This document shows, piece after piece, positions 47,218 to 57,492 of a stretch of DNA of 64,000 nucleotides. The stretch comes from Pseudomonadales bacterium (GTDB taxonomy: Bacteria; Pseudomonadota; Gammaproteobacteria; Pseudomonadales; Ketobacteraceae), in assembly GCA_002701845.1 (NCBI GenBank), contig NZXG01000038.1, forward strand, positions 245,770-309,769, read 5' to 3'. The notes under the pieces were generated by a model, which ran no database searches, was not told the origin of the DNA, and was given only the letters and a program-made list of their open reading frames with translations. The translations under genes were made by a program, and so were the position numbers. Position 1 is the first letter of the stretch. Every line of letters starts with the position of its first letter.

Positions 47218-47610
47218 TGTACCAACAAGGAAAAGCCGGAAACACACAACAACAATAAAAAGGCTCCTTGAACAGTCGACAGCAACAACAACAATAATAA
47301 AGCTGAAAGAGAAGGTGGTTCACTTTTTCAGTGGCACACAACAAGAGCACAGCCTTCGGGCTGTAGGCCAAAGAAAAGCAATAACAAATGGCCTGGGTTG
47401 GAAAACCGCTCTTACTGCCACGGCCACCAATATAAAAACTACAATAAGAAGAAAGGCGATAACAACAACAAAAACAAGTCGCGAAACAACAACAATAAGA
47501 GTCGGCACAAGAGACTGGGCCTTCGGGCCCAGTCCGAAAAAGGATAGAGCTTCATAATAACTACAACAAGTCTGAAGCAATAGGGGAAAGCCAAACGGCT
47601 TTCCCTTTTT
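47218..47610 (+). ncRNA. crcZ: CrcZ-like small RNA, decoy for Hfq/Crc
   Basis: About 393 bases between a sigma-54 promoter and a strong terminator, in the gap between cbrB and pcnB where Pseudomonas has crcZ (about 407 nt). The plus strand is full of A-rich repeats of the AAnAAnAA kind, at about 47241-47262, 47282-47301, 47371-47390, 47427-47455, 47461-47478, 47484-47501 and 47554-47572. These are the motifs by which CrcZ binds the distal face of Hfq and lifts catabolite repression. Two UUCG-loop hairpins lie at 47349-47364 and 47513-47534. CbrA/CbrB encoded upstream would activate it. Open frames here have abnormal composition and are not genes. Ends are inferred. Confidence 0.85.
47584..47610 (+). 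terminator. Rho-independent terminator of the CrcZ-like RNA
   Basis: Perfect 9-bp stem GGGAAAGCC / GGCTTTCCC with loop AAAC, followed by five T. Confidence 0.9.
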
Positions 47611-47748
47611 ACTTTTAGGCGCCACTTCGCACCCTGGCCCCCGAGAATGACCGATAGATTGAATAGAGAGTATTCTATGGCATGGCTGGATGGTAGAATC
47701 AGCCTCCACTGGCCTTTCCTTTCACTCTAAAGGACACACTATCCCCAC

Positions 47749-49107
47749 ATGCCCAAAAGGCTTATTAATAAATTCAAAGAGTGGTTTTCCGGCAACGGTG
47801 ACCCCCAATTACGGGTCATTCCCCGAGGCCAGCATCAGTTTCCCGAAGAAGACATCAAGGGTCAGGTACTCAGCGTACTGGACGGCCTCACCGATGCCGG
47901 CTATGAAGCCTACCTGGTGGGGGGGTCAATCCGCGACGGCCTGATCGGGCTGCACCCCAAGGATTTCGACGTGGCCACCAGCGCCACCCCGGAGCAGATC
48001 AAAGCCGTGTTTGGCCGCAACTGCCGGTTAATCGGCCGGCGTTTTCGCCTGGCACACGTGCGCTTTGGCCGGGATATTATCGAAGTGGCCACCTTCCGCG
48101 CCAGCCACAGCAAGGCCGACGACGACGATCAACACCATTCCTCCCAGTCGGAAGAGGGTCTGTTACTGCGGGACAACGTCTTCGGTACCCTGGCGGAAGA
48201 CGCTGTAAGACGGGATTTCACCGCGAACGCCCTGTACTACCGCCACACGGACGGGGCGGTACTGGATTTCGTCAACGGCTACGAGGACATCCAACAACGG
48301 ACCCTGCGGCTGATTGGCGACCCGGAACAACGCTACCGGGAGGATCCGGTAAGGATGCTGCGGGCGGTGCGCTTTGCCGCCAAGCTGGATTTTCACCTTG
48401 CCCCGGACACCGCCGCACCCATTGGTGAGCTGTCGGAATTGCTGGGCCTGATTCCCCCGGCGCGACTGTTTGAAGAAGTCCTGAAACTGTTTATGAGCGG
48501 CCACGCCCAGGCGGTATGGCCCCTGCTGCTGGACTATCAACTGGCCCACTGGCTGTTCCCGCTGTCAGTACCCGGCCGCAATGATGCCACCGGCATGCAG
48601 ACCCTGATCGGGCTGGCCCTGCGCAATACCGACGAGCGCCTGGCCCAGGGCAAACCGGTCACCCCGGCGTTTCTGTACGCGGTTTTGTTGTGGGGGCCCT
48701 TGCAACAGTTTTGGCAGCGGGCACAGGACGACGGCATGAGCCCGGTGCCGGCGCTGCAGAAAGCGATTCAGCAGGTGATTCAGCAACAGGCCCAGCACAC
48801 TTCCATTCCCAAGCGGTTTGGCATTCCCATGCGGGAAATGTGGGAACTGCAGGGCCGGCTCAGCCAGCGCTCCCCCAAACGCTGTGAAGCGCTGTTGCAA
48901 CATCCCCGCTTCCGCGCCGCCTACGACCTGTTGTTGTTACGGGAGGAGGCCGGGGAACTGGAGCCTGGACTGGGAGACTGGTGGACCCGTTACCAGACCG
49001 CCGACGAAGCGCAGCGGGCCGAACTCTGTAAGGGCCTGGGCGCCGGCAAGAAGAAACGTCGCCGCCGCCCCCGCAACCGGCGGCCCAAGCCCTCGCCGGA
49101 GTCATGA
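47749..49107 (+). CDS. pcnB: Poly(A) polymerase I
   Basis: Adds A tails to RNA 3' ends, which promotes decay. The 452 residues show the nucleotidyltransferase signature YLVGGSIRDGL and DFDVATSATP, the RRDFTANALYY block, and a basic C-terminal tail (GKKKRRRRPRNRR) as in E. coli PcnB. It follows the CrcZ-like RNA by about 140 bases and overlaps folK as ATGA. Confidence 0.95.
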   Translation: MPKRLINKFKEWFSGNGDPQLRVIPRGQHQFPEEDIKGQVLSVLDGLTDAGYEAYLVGGSIRDGLIGLHPKDFDVATSATPEQIKAVFGRNCRLIGRRFRLAHVRFGRDIIEVATFRASHSKADDDDQHHSSQSEEGLLLRDNVFGTLAEDAVRRDFTANALYYRHTDGAVLDFVNGYEDIQQRTLRLIGDPEQRYREDPVRMLRAVRFAAKLDFHLAPDTAAPIGELSELLGLIPPARLFEEVLKLFMSGHAQAVWPLLLDYQLAHWLFPLSVPGRNDATGMQTLIGLALRNTDERLAQGKPVTPAFLYAVLLWGPLQQFWQRAQDDGMSPVPALQKAIQQVIQQQAQHTSIPKRFGIPMREMWELQGRLSQRSPKRCEALLQHPRFRAAYDLLLLREEAGELEPGLGDWWTRYQTADEAQRAELCKGLGAGKKKRRRRPRNRRPKPSPES

Positions 49108-49607
49108 TGGCAAGGGTTTACCTGGGCCTGGGCGGCAACCTGGATGCCCCTGTCCATCAACTCCGGTCAGCCCTGGAACACATCCGGGGGCTGCCGGAAA
49201 CCCGGCTGGTGGCGGTGTCGCCGTTTTACGGCAGTACCGCAGTGGGGCCGGGAACACAGCCGGATTATGTTAACGCCGCCTGCGAACTCCGCACCGCGCT
49301 GGAACCTTTGACCTTACTGGATCAGTTGCAGGCCATCGAACAGCGGCAGGGCCGGCAGCGGGGGCCGGAACAATGGGCCCCCCGCACCCTGGACCTGGAC
49401 ATCCTGCTCTACGCCGGACAGGTAATTGATCTGCCCCGCTTGACGGTGCCCCACCCCCGCCTGGATCAGCGCAATTTCGTGTTGCGCCCCCTGCAGGATC
49501 TGAATCCGCAACTGTGCCTGCCGGACGGCCGGCGGGTGGCGGATCTGCTGGCCCAGGTGGGGGACGCCGGCCTCTGGGCCCTGGCGGAGGCCGGTGATCC
49601 GGCATGA
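49104..49607 (+). CDS. folK: 2-amino-4-hydroxy-6-hydroxymethyldihydropteridine pyrophosphokinase
   Basis: Transfers pyrophosphate from ATP to hydroxymethyl-dihydropterin in folate synthesis. The 167 residues contain the signature QRGPEQWAPRTLDLDILLY and the start VYLGLGGNL. It overlaps pcnB upstream and the deoxynucleoside kinase downstream, both as ATGA. Confidence 0.95.
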   Translation: MMARVYLGLGGNLDAPVHQLRSALEHIRGLPETRLVAVSPFYGSTAVGPGTQPDYVNAACELRTALEPLTLLDQLQAIEQRQGRQRGPEQWAPRTLDLDILLYAGQVIDLPRLTVPHPRLDQRNFVLRPLQDLNPQLCLPDGRRVADLLAQVGDAGLWALAEAGDPA

Positions 49608-50233
49608 GATTCATTGCAGTTGAGGGACCCATCGGTGTGGGCAAAACCACCCTTTCCCGCCGCCTGGCCGCCAGTTTCGATTACCAACTGCTACTGGAAG
49701 GGGCCCACGAAAATCCGTTTCTGGAGCGCTTTTATCAGGACCCTGCCCAGTGGGCCCTGCAAACCCAATTGTTCTTTTTGTTGCAACGGGCGGAGCAACT
49801 GAACGACCTGCGCCAGGAGGATCTGTTCCAGCCGGCGCGGGTGGCGGATTTTCTGATTCACAAAGATCGTCTGTTCGCCGCCCTGACCCTGGCGGATGAC
49901 GAGTTTGCCCTCTACGAAAAAGTCTATCAGCACGTGATTCAACGGGCGCCGCAGCCGGATCTGGTCATCTATCTGCAGGCGCCGGTGCCGGTACTTCAGC
50001 AACGCATCCGCCAGCGCGGCATTGCCTGTGAGCAAAGCATCAGCGCCGACTATCTGCAACGCCTCAGTGACGCCTATGTGAGTCTGTTTCAGCATTATGA
50101 CGAAACCCCGCTGCTGGTGGTCAATACCGAACAGCTGAACCTGGCGGAAAGCACCCGTGACTATGAAAAACTGCTGCAGTATATTCTGTCCCTTCAGGGT
50201 GGTCGGCATCATTTTGATCCGGCCGCTCCCTGA
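49604..50233 (+). CDS. Deoxynucleoside kinase family protein
   Basis: Protein of 209 residues with a P-loop (GPIGVGKTT, residues 8-16) and a dNK/thymidine-kinase-2-like fold: [15 protein letters not shown] carries the usual D/R substrate-site pattern. It should phosphorylate a deoxynucleoside or a related substrate. It is commonly found between folK and panB in pseudomonads; the reason for the link is not known to me. Confidence 0.88.
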   Translation: MRFIAVEGPIGVGKTTLSRRLAASFDYQLLLEGAHENPFLERFYQDPAQWALQTQLFFLLQRAEQLNDLRQEDLFQPARVADFLIHKDRLFAALTLADDEFALYEKVYQHVIQRAPQPDLVIYLQAPVPVLQQRIRQRGIACEQSISADYLQRLSDAYVSLFQHYDETPLLVVNTEQLNLAESTRDYEKLLQYILSLQGGRHHFDPAAP

Positions 50234-50304
50234 CACCGCCGCCAGCCCGGTCAGGGTCTGGCGCACGGCCCCGAGCCCCCGGCAATACGGAAAGGAGTCA
50301 CAGC

Positions 50305-51098
50305 ATGGCGATCACCCTCAGCACCCTCACTGAACTCAAGCAGCGGGGAGAAAAGTTCACCTGCCTTACCGCTTACGACAGTACCTTTGCTCACCTGGCC
50401 AGCAGCGCCGGGGTGGAGACCTTGCTGGTGGGGGATTCCCTGGGCAACGTCCTGCAGGGCCACGACAGCACCGTGCCGGTGAGCCTGGAGGATATGATCT
50501 ACCACACCCAATGCGTCAAGCGGGGCAATCAGGGCGCCCTGATCATCGCTGATCTGCCCTTTATGACCTACGCCACGGCGGAGCAACTGTACAGCAGCAG
50601 CGCGGCCCTGATGCGCGCCGGCGCCCAGGTGGTGAAACTGGAGGGTGGCGGCTGGCTGCTGGACAGCGTACCCCGCCTGGCGGGCTGCGGAGTGCCGGTG
50701 TGTATCCATCTGGGGCTGACCCCGCAATCGGTGAATAAATTCGGTGGTTTCAAGGTCCAGGGGCGGGATCCCGCTGCCCGCCGGGCCCTGGTGCAGGACG
50801 CGGTGGCGGCGGAAAAGGCCGGCGCCGCCCTGCTGCTGTTCGAATGCATCCCCGCCGACCTGATGGAAGAGATCATGGACCGGGTGAGCGTTCCGGTGAT
50901 CGGTATTGGCGCCGGCCCCGCGCCGGATGCCCAGGTGCTGGTGATGCACGACATGCTGGGAGCCACCCCCCGCAAGCCGCCACGCTTTGTGAAAAACTTT
51001 TTGGCGGAGGGCGATGGCAGTATAACCGGCGCCTTCGGCGCTTATATTGATGCGGTCAAAAAAGGCCGTTTCCCTGGTCCGGAACATGGATTCGACTG

Positions 51099-51099
<1 letters not shown>
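50305..51099 (+). CDS. panB: 3-methyl-2-oxobutanoate hydroxymethyltransferase
   Basis: First enzyme of pantothenate synthesis: makes ketopantoate from ketoisovalerate with methylene-tetrahydrofolate. The 264 residues contain the metal-binding [13 protein letters not shown], the KLEGGGW block and [14 protein letters not shown] precedes the ATG. Its stop overlaps panC as TGATG. Confidence 0.97.
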
Positions 51100-51950
<851 letters not shown>

Positions 51951-52051
51951 TCCGTTATTGGTCAAATTTCACTTTACAGCCACGCCCCCCGGTGCGAGAG
52001 TTGAACCGCTTTTCATTACTGTATAACCACTTCTAACACCGGGGAAACACT

Positions 52052-53383
52052 ATGCATGCTGCTTGGGGAAGAGCGCTCCTTCCTGCGCTCTCTTTTATTG
52101 CGCTGACATCACTGACCGGCCCCCTGCGGGCGGCCACCTACGGCGCTGCCCTTACCAACCTTTGTGACGCTGTGGCCGGGGGCGGCACGCCCGTGAACCT
52201 GGACGCGCTCTGCAGTGGCGGCGGCGTCATCGATGGCATTCCGGTGGACGCGGTAAGCTTCGGCTCCTCCCTGACCCCCACCGACAATCTCAGCTCCGCC
52301 ATCGTCAGCTCCGACTCCACCCAAACCACTCAAAGCGCTCTCCAGGACCGGTTCGACGATCAGCGCCTGGAACAGCGGCCGCTGCCCGCCAGCGCCGAGG
52401 GCCTGGTACCCACCACCGGGTTTTTCGTCACCCTGAAATCCGTCACCGGGGACCGGGACAACGATCGCTACCGCGTTCCCTCCACCGCCAGCGACTGTAA
52501 CGTGGCCAATCAGGAACTCTGCGCCGGAGACATCGAAACCGGTTTTGACTACGAATATTTCAGCCTGCTGCTGGGCTACGACACCCGCCTCAATCAGGAC
52601 CTGATCGTGGGCCTGGCGGGCACCTTCAGCAGTGGTGACTCCAGTGCCGACGGCAGCGCCAGCAGCTCCAGCTTCGAGGATTTGTTATTCACCGCCTACG
52701 CCAACGGCTTCGGACCCGCTGGCCTCTACTGGGATGCCAGCCTGGGCCTGGGTTGGGGGGAAAACAGCATTCGCCGCGCTCTCAGTTACACCATGGAGGT
52801 CAGCAACCAGGCCGCCACCTTCACCAACCTGGCCAGTGGCTCTCCGGAAAAAACCCTGTGGAGCGCCTCCGCCGGACTGGGCAAGGACTTCGCGCTACAG
52901 GCCTGGACTATCTCCCCTTCCCTGCGGGTGGACTGGTCGCAAACCGATATCGACGGCTACCGGGAAACTTCCACCCTGTCCGGCGTCAGCGATCAGGTGG
53001 AAAGCCTGGTGATCGATAACCTGCTGTTGCGGGTGGACGAGCAGGAAGTCACTACCCTGTCCTCCCGCTTGTCCGTTGACGTCACCCGGGCCTTCAGCGT
53101 CAGCAACGGGGTGGTGGTGCCGATGCTCTCCCTGTCCTGGATCAAGCAGTACGAAGACCAGGAAGAACTCACTTCGCAGTTTTTGTTCCAGGGCAGCGGC
53201 GACCAGTCCTTCAAATTCACCACCGAAACCCCGGAACTGGACGACAACTACTTCAGTCTGGGGGCCGGCGTCAGCCAGACCTTTCCCGGGGGCCTCACCA
53301 GCTTCGCGCTGGTGGAAACCCTTCTCGGCCACAGTGACATCAGTCAATTCGCTCTGTCCGTTGGTTTCCGACAGGATTTTTAG
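52052..53383 (+). CDS. Autotransporter-type outer-membrane barrel protein
   Basis: Protein of 443 residues. A signal peptide (cut near LRAA) is followed by about 90 residues rich in Gly/Ser/Thr, then a barrel of about 270 residues with the autotransporter beta-domain pattern (SLLLGYDTRL, GLYWDASLGLGWG) ending in FRQDF. The passenger is very short, so it resembles a barrel-only member. Four cysteines lie before the barrel (LCDA, LCSG, DCNV, LCAGD). Cargo or role unknown. It stands alone, with its own spacing on both sides. Confidence 0.75.
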   Translation: MHAAWGRALLPALSFIALTSLTGPLRAATYGAALTNLCDAVAGGGTPVNLDALCSGGGVIDGIPVDAVSFGSSLTPTDNLSSAIVSSDSTQTTQSALQDRFDDQRLEQRPLPASAEGLVPTTGFFVTLKSVTGDRDNDRYRVPSTASDCNVANQELCAGDIETGFDYEYFSLLLGYDTRLNQDLIVGLAGTFSSGDSSADGSASSSSFEDLLFTAYANGFGPAGLYWDASLGLGWGENSIRRALSYTMEVSNQAATFTNLASGSPEKTLWSASAGLGKDFALQAWTISPSLRVDWSQTDIDGYRETSTLSGVSDQVESLVIDNLLLRVDEQEVTTLSSRLSVDVTRAFSVSNGVVVPMLSLSWIKQYEDQEELTSQFLFQGSGDQSFKFTTETPELDDNYFSLGAGVSQTFPGGLTSFALVETLLGHSDISQFALSVGFRQDF

Positions 53384-53396
53384 GCTTTTTGCAATC

Positions 53397-53427
53397 CACG
53401 GTATCCGGCACTGACCGGATGCCGTGG
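53397..53427 (+). terminator. Stem-loop after the barrel gene
   Basis: CCACGGTATCCGG and CCGGATGCCGTGG pair with one G-T mismatch around loop CACTGA, 14 bases after the stop. No T run follows. Confidence 0.4.
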
Positions 53428-53588
53428 TTAGCTCGCTGCTAGCCACTTCACCGATAGCTGCGCCGCTATCCACCGCATGGGTCGCCAGCCCCTAAGCCTT
53501 GCCACACCGGCAAAAAACAACCTTCCTTAACAACCGCGACACAACTTTCAGCTTGGTTGAGCCTGCAACTGTTTCCGGGTTAGTCTAG

Positions 53589-53604
53589 GGAACCTCTGAA
53601 TAAG
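53589..53604 (+). repeat. Dispersed 16-bp repeat GGAACCTCTGAATAAG, copy 1
   Basis: Identical to 58295-58310; a related form GGGAGCCTCTGAACAATAA lies at 30411-30429. It lies upstream of the receptor-channel gene. It may be a remnant of a mobile element end or a shared leader element. Confidence 0.55.
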
Positions 53605-53642
53605 CAGTCCCGACAGACAGCCAACAAAAAATGGAGTGACAC

Positions 53643-54725
53643 TTGCTCTCACATCGCATATTTACCAGGAAACTGCTGTGGAAAGCTCTACTGCTAAGCC
53701 AACTGATCCTGCTGCCGCTTGCCAATGGCACGGAACTCAAAGTAGCGCTGAAACAGTCACCCCCTTTTACCTATCAGGAACAGGAGCAATGGCAAGGGGT
53801 CAGTGTAGAGCTGTGGAAAACAGTGGCAGACCAGGCCAATTACAGCTATCAGTTCCAGAGCCATGAATCGGTAGCCGAGATGCTGGATGCCGTCGCCCAG
53901 GGCCGGGCGGATATTGCCATCGGCGCCATCAGTGTCTCCGCGGAACGGGAAAAACAATTGGATTTTACCCAGCCCATGTACCAGGCGGGACTCGGCATCG
54001 CCGCCCGCAGCCAACCGGCCGGGTGGATGAGCACGGTGAAAAGCCTGTTCAGCTGGCAGTTTTTATCGGCGGTACTGGCGCTCAGTGTGGTGTTATTACT
54101 GGTGGGCGTGCTGATCTGGCTGTTGGAGCGGAAACGCAACCCGGAACAATTCGGTGGCAACACCAGCGCCGGTATTGGCAACGGCTTTTGGTGGTCCGCG
54201 GTAACCATGACCACGGTGGGCTACGGTGACAAAGCTCCCATCACTCCCGCCGGCAGATTGCTGGGACTAATTTGGATGTTTGCCAGCATCATCACCATCT
54301 CGGGCTTTACCGCGGGCATTGCCTCCAGCATCACTGTCAATAAATTGCAAACCCGCATTACCGGCGTGTCGGATTTACCGCAAGTGCAGGTGGCGGCGGT
54401 AGCGGAAACCAGCGGCGCGGCCTGGCTGGCCGGGGAAGGGATCCATTATCGCCCCTATCCCGACGTAAAAACCGCATTGGCGGCCATCAGGGAAGGTGAT
54501 GTGGATGCCCTGGTGGCGGATGCGCCCTTAATGAGGTATCTGCTGCAGGAAGAGGACTATGCCAATGTGGTTGTCTTACCGCAGCTGGTGCGCAAGGAAA
54601 GTTACGCCTTTGCCATGGCCAACGGCAGCCCACTGCAGGAAACCATCAATCGCGCCATGCTGGAACACATGCAGACTGACCAATGGCAGCAGCTGTTAAA
54701 TCAGAATTTCGGGCGTGAGCAATAA
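53643..54725 (+). CDS. Prokaryotic glutamate-receptor-like potassium channel
   Basis: Protein of 360 residues with a signal peptide, a periplasmic amino-acid-binding lobe (about 30-125; LKVALKQSPPFTY), a membrane unit with the potassium filter TTVGYGD between two helices (about 140-230), and the second half of the binding lobe (about 240-355). This S1-pore-S2 order is that of GluR0-type channels, which open on ligand binding. It starts at TTG 53643, with GGAG six bases upstream; no in-frame ATG precedes the signal peptide. Ligand not known. Confidence 0.85.
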   Translation: MLSHRIFTRKLLWKALLLSQLILLPLANGTELKVALKQSPPFTYQEQEQWQGVSVELWKTVADQANYSYQFQSHESVAEMLDAVAQGRADIAIGAISVSAEREKQLDFTQPMYQAGLGIAARSQPAGWMSTVKSLFSWQFLSAVLALSVVLLLVGVLIWLLERKRNPEQFGGNTSAGIGNGFWWSAVTMTTVGYGDKAPITPAGRLLGLIWMFASIITISGFTAGIASSITVNKLQTRITGVSDLPQVQVAAVAETSGAAWLAGEGIHYRPYPDVKTALAAIREGDVDALVADAPLMRYLLQEEDYANVVVLPQLVRKESYAFAMANGSPLQETINRAMLEHMQTDQWQQLLNQNFGREQ

Positions 54726-54742
54726 ACCAGAGCGTACCGGGC

Positions 54743-55972
54743 TCAGTGACTGCCCGCAGCAGGCACCGGGTGCCGTGGCAACCACACCGACAGCAGCGCC
54801 GCCGTGGCCACGAACAGGGCCGACACCCACAGGCAAATTCCCAGGCCATAGGCCTGAAACAGCCACCCCGACAGCACCGTGCCCAGCAGTCGCCCCATGG
54901 CGTTGGCCATGTAGTAAAAACCCACGTCCAGGGAGACGCCGTCTTCACTGGCGTAACTGACAATCAAATAACTGTGCAGGGATGAGTTCACGGCGAACAC
55001 CGCGCCGAACAGCCACAATCCCAACACCAGCCAGGTGACCGGCGACGTGCCCCAGGCCATAGCCAGGGCAATGGCCGCCGGTAACAGCGCCAGGGGCAGA
55101 GCCCACAGCACGGCGCTGCGCCCGTCCGGCGACCGGCCCTGGCGGCCCCGGGTAAAGCGCGGCGCCAGGGTCTGGACAATGCCGTAGGCAATGACCCACA
55201 GGGCCAGAAAGCCCCCTACCCGCCAGTGATCCCAGCCCGCGCTGCTCAAATATACCGGCAGCGCCACCACAAACCACACATCCCGGGCGCCGAATAGAAA
55301 CATCCGCGCGGCGGAGAGCGTGTTTACCGCCGGACTCTTGGACAGGATTTCGGTAAATTTGGGTTTGGCTTTGGCGCGGCCCAGATCCTGGCTCAATTTG
55401 ATCATGCTCAACAGCCAGATCAGCGCCAGCACCGCCGCCATGGCCAGGGCCGAGCCGCGAAAGCCCAACGCCATTAGCAGCGCGGCCCCGAGGAAAAAAC
55501 CGGCCCCCTTTAACGCATTTTTGGAGCCGGTAAGCAGGGCCACCCAGCGATACAACGCCCCTTCCGCGTCTTTGGGCACCAGCAGTTTGATGGCGCTCTT
55601 GGCGCTCATTTTGTTCAGGTCCTTGGCGATACCGGAGAGGGCCTGGGCGGCCATCACCCAGGGCACGGTGAGCAGGGCCGTGGGCACCAGCAGCATGCCC
55701 AGGGCCACCACCTGCAGCAGCAGGCCCAGGTTCATGGTGCGATTCAACCCCAGCCGCGCCCCCAGCCAGCCACCGGTGAGATTGGTCACCACGCCGAAGA
55801 ACTCGTAAAACAAAAACAACAGGGCGATTTCCAGCGGGCTGTAGCCCAGATCATGAAAATGCAGCACCACCAGCATACGCAGGGCGCCATCGGTGAGGGT
55901 AAACGCCCAATAGTTACCGGTGACCAGAATATATTGCCGCACCTGCGGCGAAAGCTGCGCCAATGGCGTCAT
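54743..55972 (-). CDS. arsJ: Organoarsenical efflux MFS transporter ArsJ
   Basis: Major-facilitator protein of 409 residues with about 12 membrane segments (NYWAFTLTDGALRMLVVLHFHDLG at the start is typical of ArsJ). ArsJ expels 1-arseno-3-phosphoglycerate, which breaks down outside to arsenate. The GAPDH gene that makes this compound lies directly upstream and arsR before it. The start may be ATG 55972 or GTG 55975. Assignment rests on both sequence and context. Confidence 0.9.
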   Translation of the reverse strand: MTPLAQLSPQVRQYILVTGNYWAFTLTDGALRMLVVLHFHDLGYSPLEIALLFLFYEFFGVVTNLTGGWLGARLGLNRTMNLGLLLQVVALGMLLVPTALLTVPWVMAAQALSGIAKDLNKMSAKSAIKLLVPKDAEGALYRWVALLTGSKNALKGAGFFLGAALLMALGFRGSALAMAAVLALIWLLSMIKLSQDLGRAKAKPKFTEILSKSPAVNTLSAARMFLFGARDVWFVVALPVYLSSAGWDHWRVGGFLALWVIAYGIVQTLAPRFTRGRQGRSPDGRSAVLWALPLALLPAAIALAMAWGTSPVTWLVLGLWLFGAVFAVNSSLHSYLIVSYASEDGVSLDVGFYYMANAMGRLLGTVLSGWLFQAYGLGICLWVSALFVATAALLSVWLPRHPVPAAGSH

Positions 55973-55976
55973 CACA

Positions 55977-56987
55977 TCAGCCCTGATCCGCCCGCGCCAC
56001 CATCAACGCCAGCTCCGCGGTGCGGTTGGCGTATCCCCATTCGTTGTCGTACCAGGCGTAGATCTTCACGTGAGTCTGGTTCACCACCATGGTGGACAAG
56101 GCATCGATGATGCTGGAGCGGGGATCGGTTTTGTAATCCACCGACACCAGGGGGCGCTCCTCATAACCCAGGATGCCATTCAGTTCACCCTCGGCGGCCT
56201 GCCTGAGCAGCGCATTGACCTCCTCCACCGTGGTGGGCCGGGCCACTTCGAACACGCAATCCGTTAATGAGGCATTGGCCAGGGGCACCCGCACCGCATG
56301 GCCGTTCAGCTTGCCTTTCAACTCCGGGAAAATATGGGTAATGGCGGTGGCGGACCCGGTGGTGGTGGGAATCAGGCTTTCACCACAGGCCCGGGCCCGA
56401 CGCAGGTCTTTATGGGGGGCGTCGAGAATGGTCTGGGTATTGGTAATATCGTGGATGGTGGTCATGGAACCGTGGACGATGCCCAGGGACTCATGAATCA
56501 CTTTCACCACCGGCGCCAGACAATTGGTGGTGCAGGAGGCGGCAGTAACCACAGGATGCGATTCCGGCTGAAACAGATGATCATTGACGCCCAGCACCAG
56601 GTTCAGCACACCCGCTTCTTTCACCGGCGCCGTCACCACCACCCGCTTGACCCCCTGATCAAGATAGGCCTGCAACAGCGCGCGACTTTTCATTTTACCG
56701 GAGGCTTCGATCACCAGATCGCATCCGGACCAGTCCGTCTCCGCGATGGTTTTATTACGGGTACAGGAAATCCGTTGATCGTCGATCACTATCAGCCCGG
56801 CAGCGTGCTCCGCCTGCCGATGCCAACGTCCATGCACCGAATCAAAGTTCAGCAGGTGCGCCAGGGTGGCGGCATCCCCCGCCGGATCATTAATGCACTG
56901 AACCTGTACATCCGCCTTCTCCAGCAACGCCCGCAGCGTCAGACGACCCATGCGGCCAAACCCGTTAATACCCACGCTCAAAGCCAT
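55977..56987 (-). CDS. ArsJ-associated glyceraldehyde-3-phosphate dehydrogenase
   Basis: GAPDH-family enzyme of 336 residues: NAD-binding start [11 protein letters not shown], catalytic cysteine in [11 protein letters not shown]. In ars operons this enzyme uses arsenate instead of phosphate to make 1-arseno-3-phosphoglycerate for export by ArsJ. ATG 56987 has GGGAG upstream. It lies between arsR and arsJ. Confidence 0.93.
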   Translation of the reverse strand: MALSVGINGFGRMGRLTLRALLEKADVQVQCINDPAGDAATLAHLLNFDSVHGRWHRQAEHAAGLIVIDDQRISCTRNKTIAETDWSGCDLVIEASGKMKSRALLQAYLDQGVKRVVVTAPVKEAGVLNLVLGVNDHLFQPESHPVVTAASCTTNCLAPVVKVIHESLGIVHGSMTTIHDITNTQTILDAPHKDLRRARACGESLIPTTTGSATAITHIFPELKGKLNGHAVRVPLANASLTDCVFEVARPTTVEEVNALLRQAAEGELNGILGYEERPLVSVDYKTDPRSSIIDALSTMVVNQTHVKIYAWYDNEWGYANRTAELALMVARADQG

Positions 56988-57022
56988 AGGACTACACTCC
57001 CAAATCATTAAATCAGTAATCG

Positions 57023-57373
57023 TCAGCAGCAGGCCTGTGCCCGGGACGGGCGCTCACCCATGCGGTTAAGACGTTGCAGATCCACCTGTAGGAAACCCCG
57101 GTTGGCCACCGCCGTCTGCTGCAGCACGGCATTGCACCAGGGCGCCAGCCGCGGCTCCAGACTGTAAAAAACCCATTGCCCCTGACGCCGGTCCTGCACC
57201 AGTCCGCATTTACGCAGTTGCGCCAGGTGGCGGGATATCTTGGGTTGGCTCTGCTCCAGCGCCGCCATCAGTTCGCAGACGCAAAGCTCCCCTTCCAGAA
57301 AGATCAGCAGCAGGCAGCGTAAACGGGTGTCGTCCGCCAGACATTTATAGAATTGGACAGGATTCAATGGCAC
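57023..57373 (-). CDS. arsR: ArsR-family arsenic-responsive repressor
   Basis: Winged-helix repressor of 116 residues. The metal-binding motif ELCVCEL (C-V-C) lies at the start of the recognition region and [18 protein letters not shown] is the DNA-binding helix. The C-terminus ends in ACC, another possible ligand pair. No ATG start exists: GTG 57373 or TTG 57367 (with GGGGG upstream) are possible. It should repress the operon until arsenite is present. Confidence 0.9.
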   Translation of the reverse strand: MPLNPVQFYKCLADDTRLRCLLLIFLEGELCVCELMAALEQSQPKISRHLAQLRKCGLVQDRRQGQWVFYSLEPRLAPWCNAVLQQTAVANRGFLQVDLQRLNRMGERPSRAQACC

Positions 57374-57415
57374 CCCCGGGATTCAGCCATGGCCAGACAA
57401 TCCCAGGGTACCTAT

Positions 57416-57449
57416 GCAATATGACATATATATGAAATTCCGAATATGC
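57416..57449 (-). promoter_or_regulatory. Likely ArsR operator/promoter region
   Basis: An AT-rich island in GC-rich surroundings, 43-76 bases upstream of arsR, with the palindrome CATATATATG at 57425-57434. Composition and position fit an ArsR operator. Confidence 0.4.
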
Positions 57450-57492
57450 GTGGCCATGAGCGGGGTATGACCACTGGCTGCCGCAGCGGGAA

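Noticed and set aside
47315-47709. Open frames on both strands within the cbrB-pcnB gap (80 codons plus, 129 codons minus)
   Set aside because: Their products are low-complexity (runs of Thr/Lys or Val/Phe) caused by A-rich repeats; promoter, hairpins and terminator fit a non-coding RNA on the plus strand instead.
53397-53642. Riboswitch in the gap before the receptor-channel gene
   Set aside because: Only one simple hairpin and the short dispersed repeat are seen; no conserved aptamer pattern was recognised.
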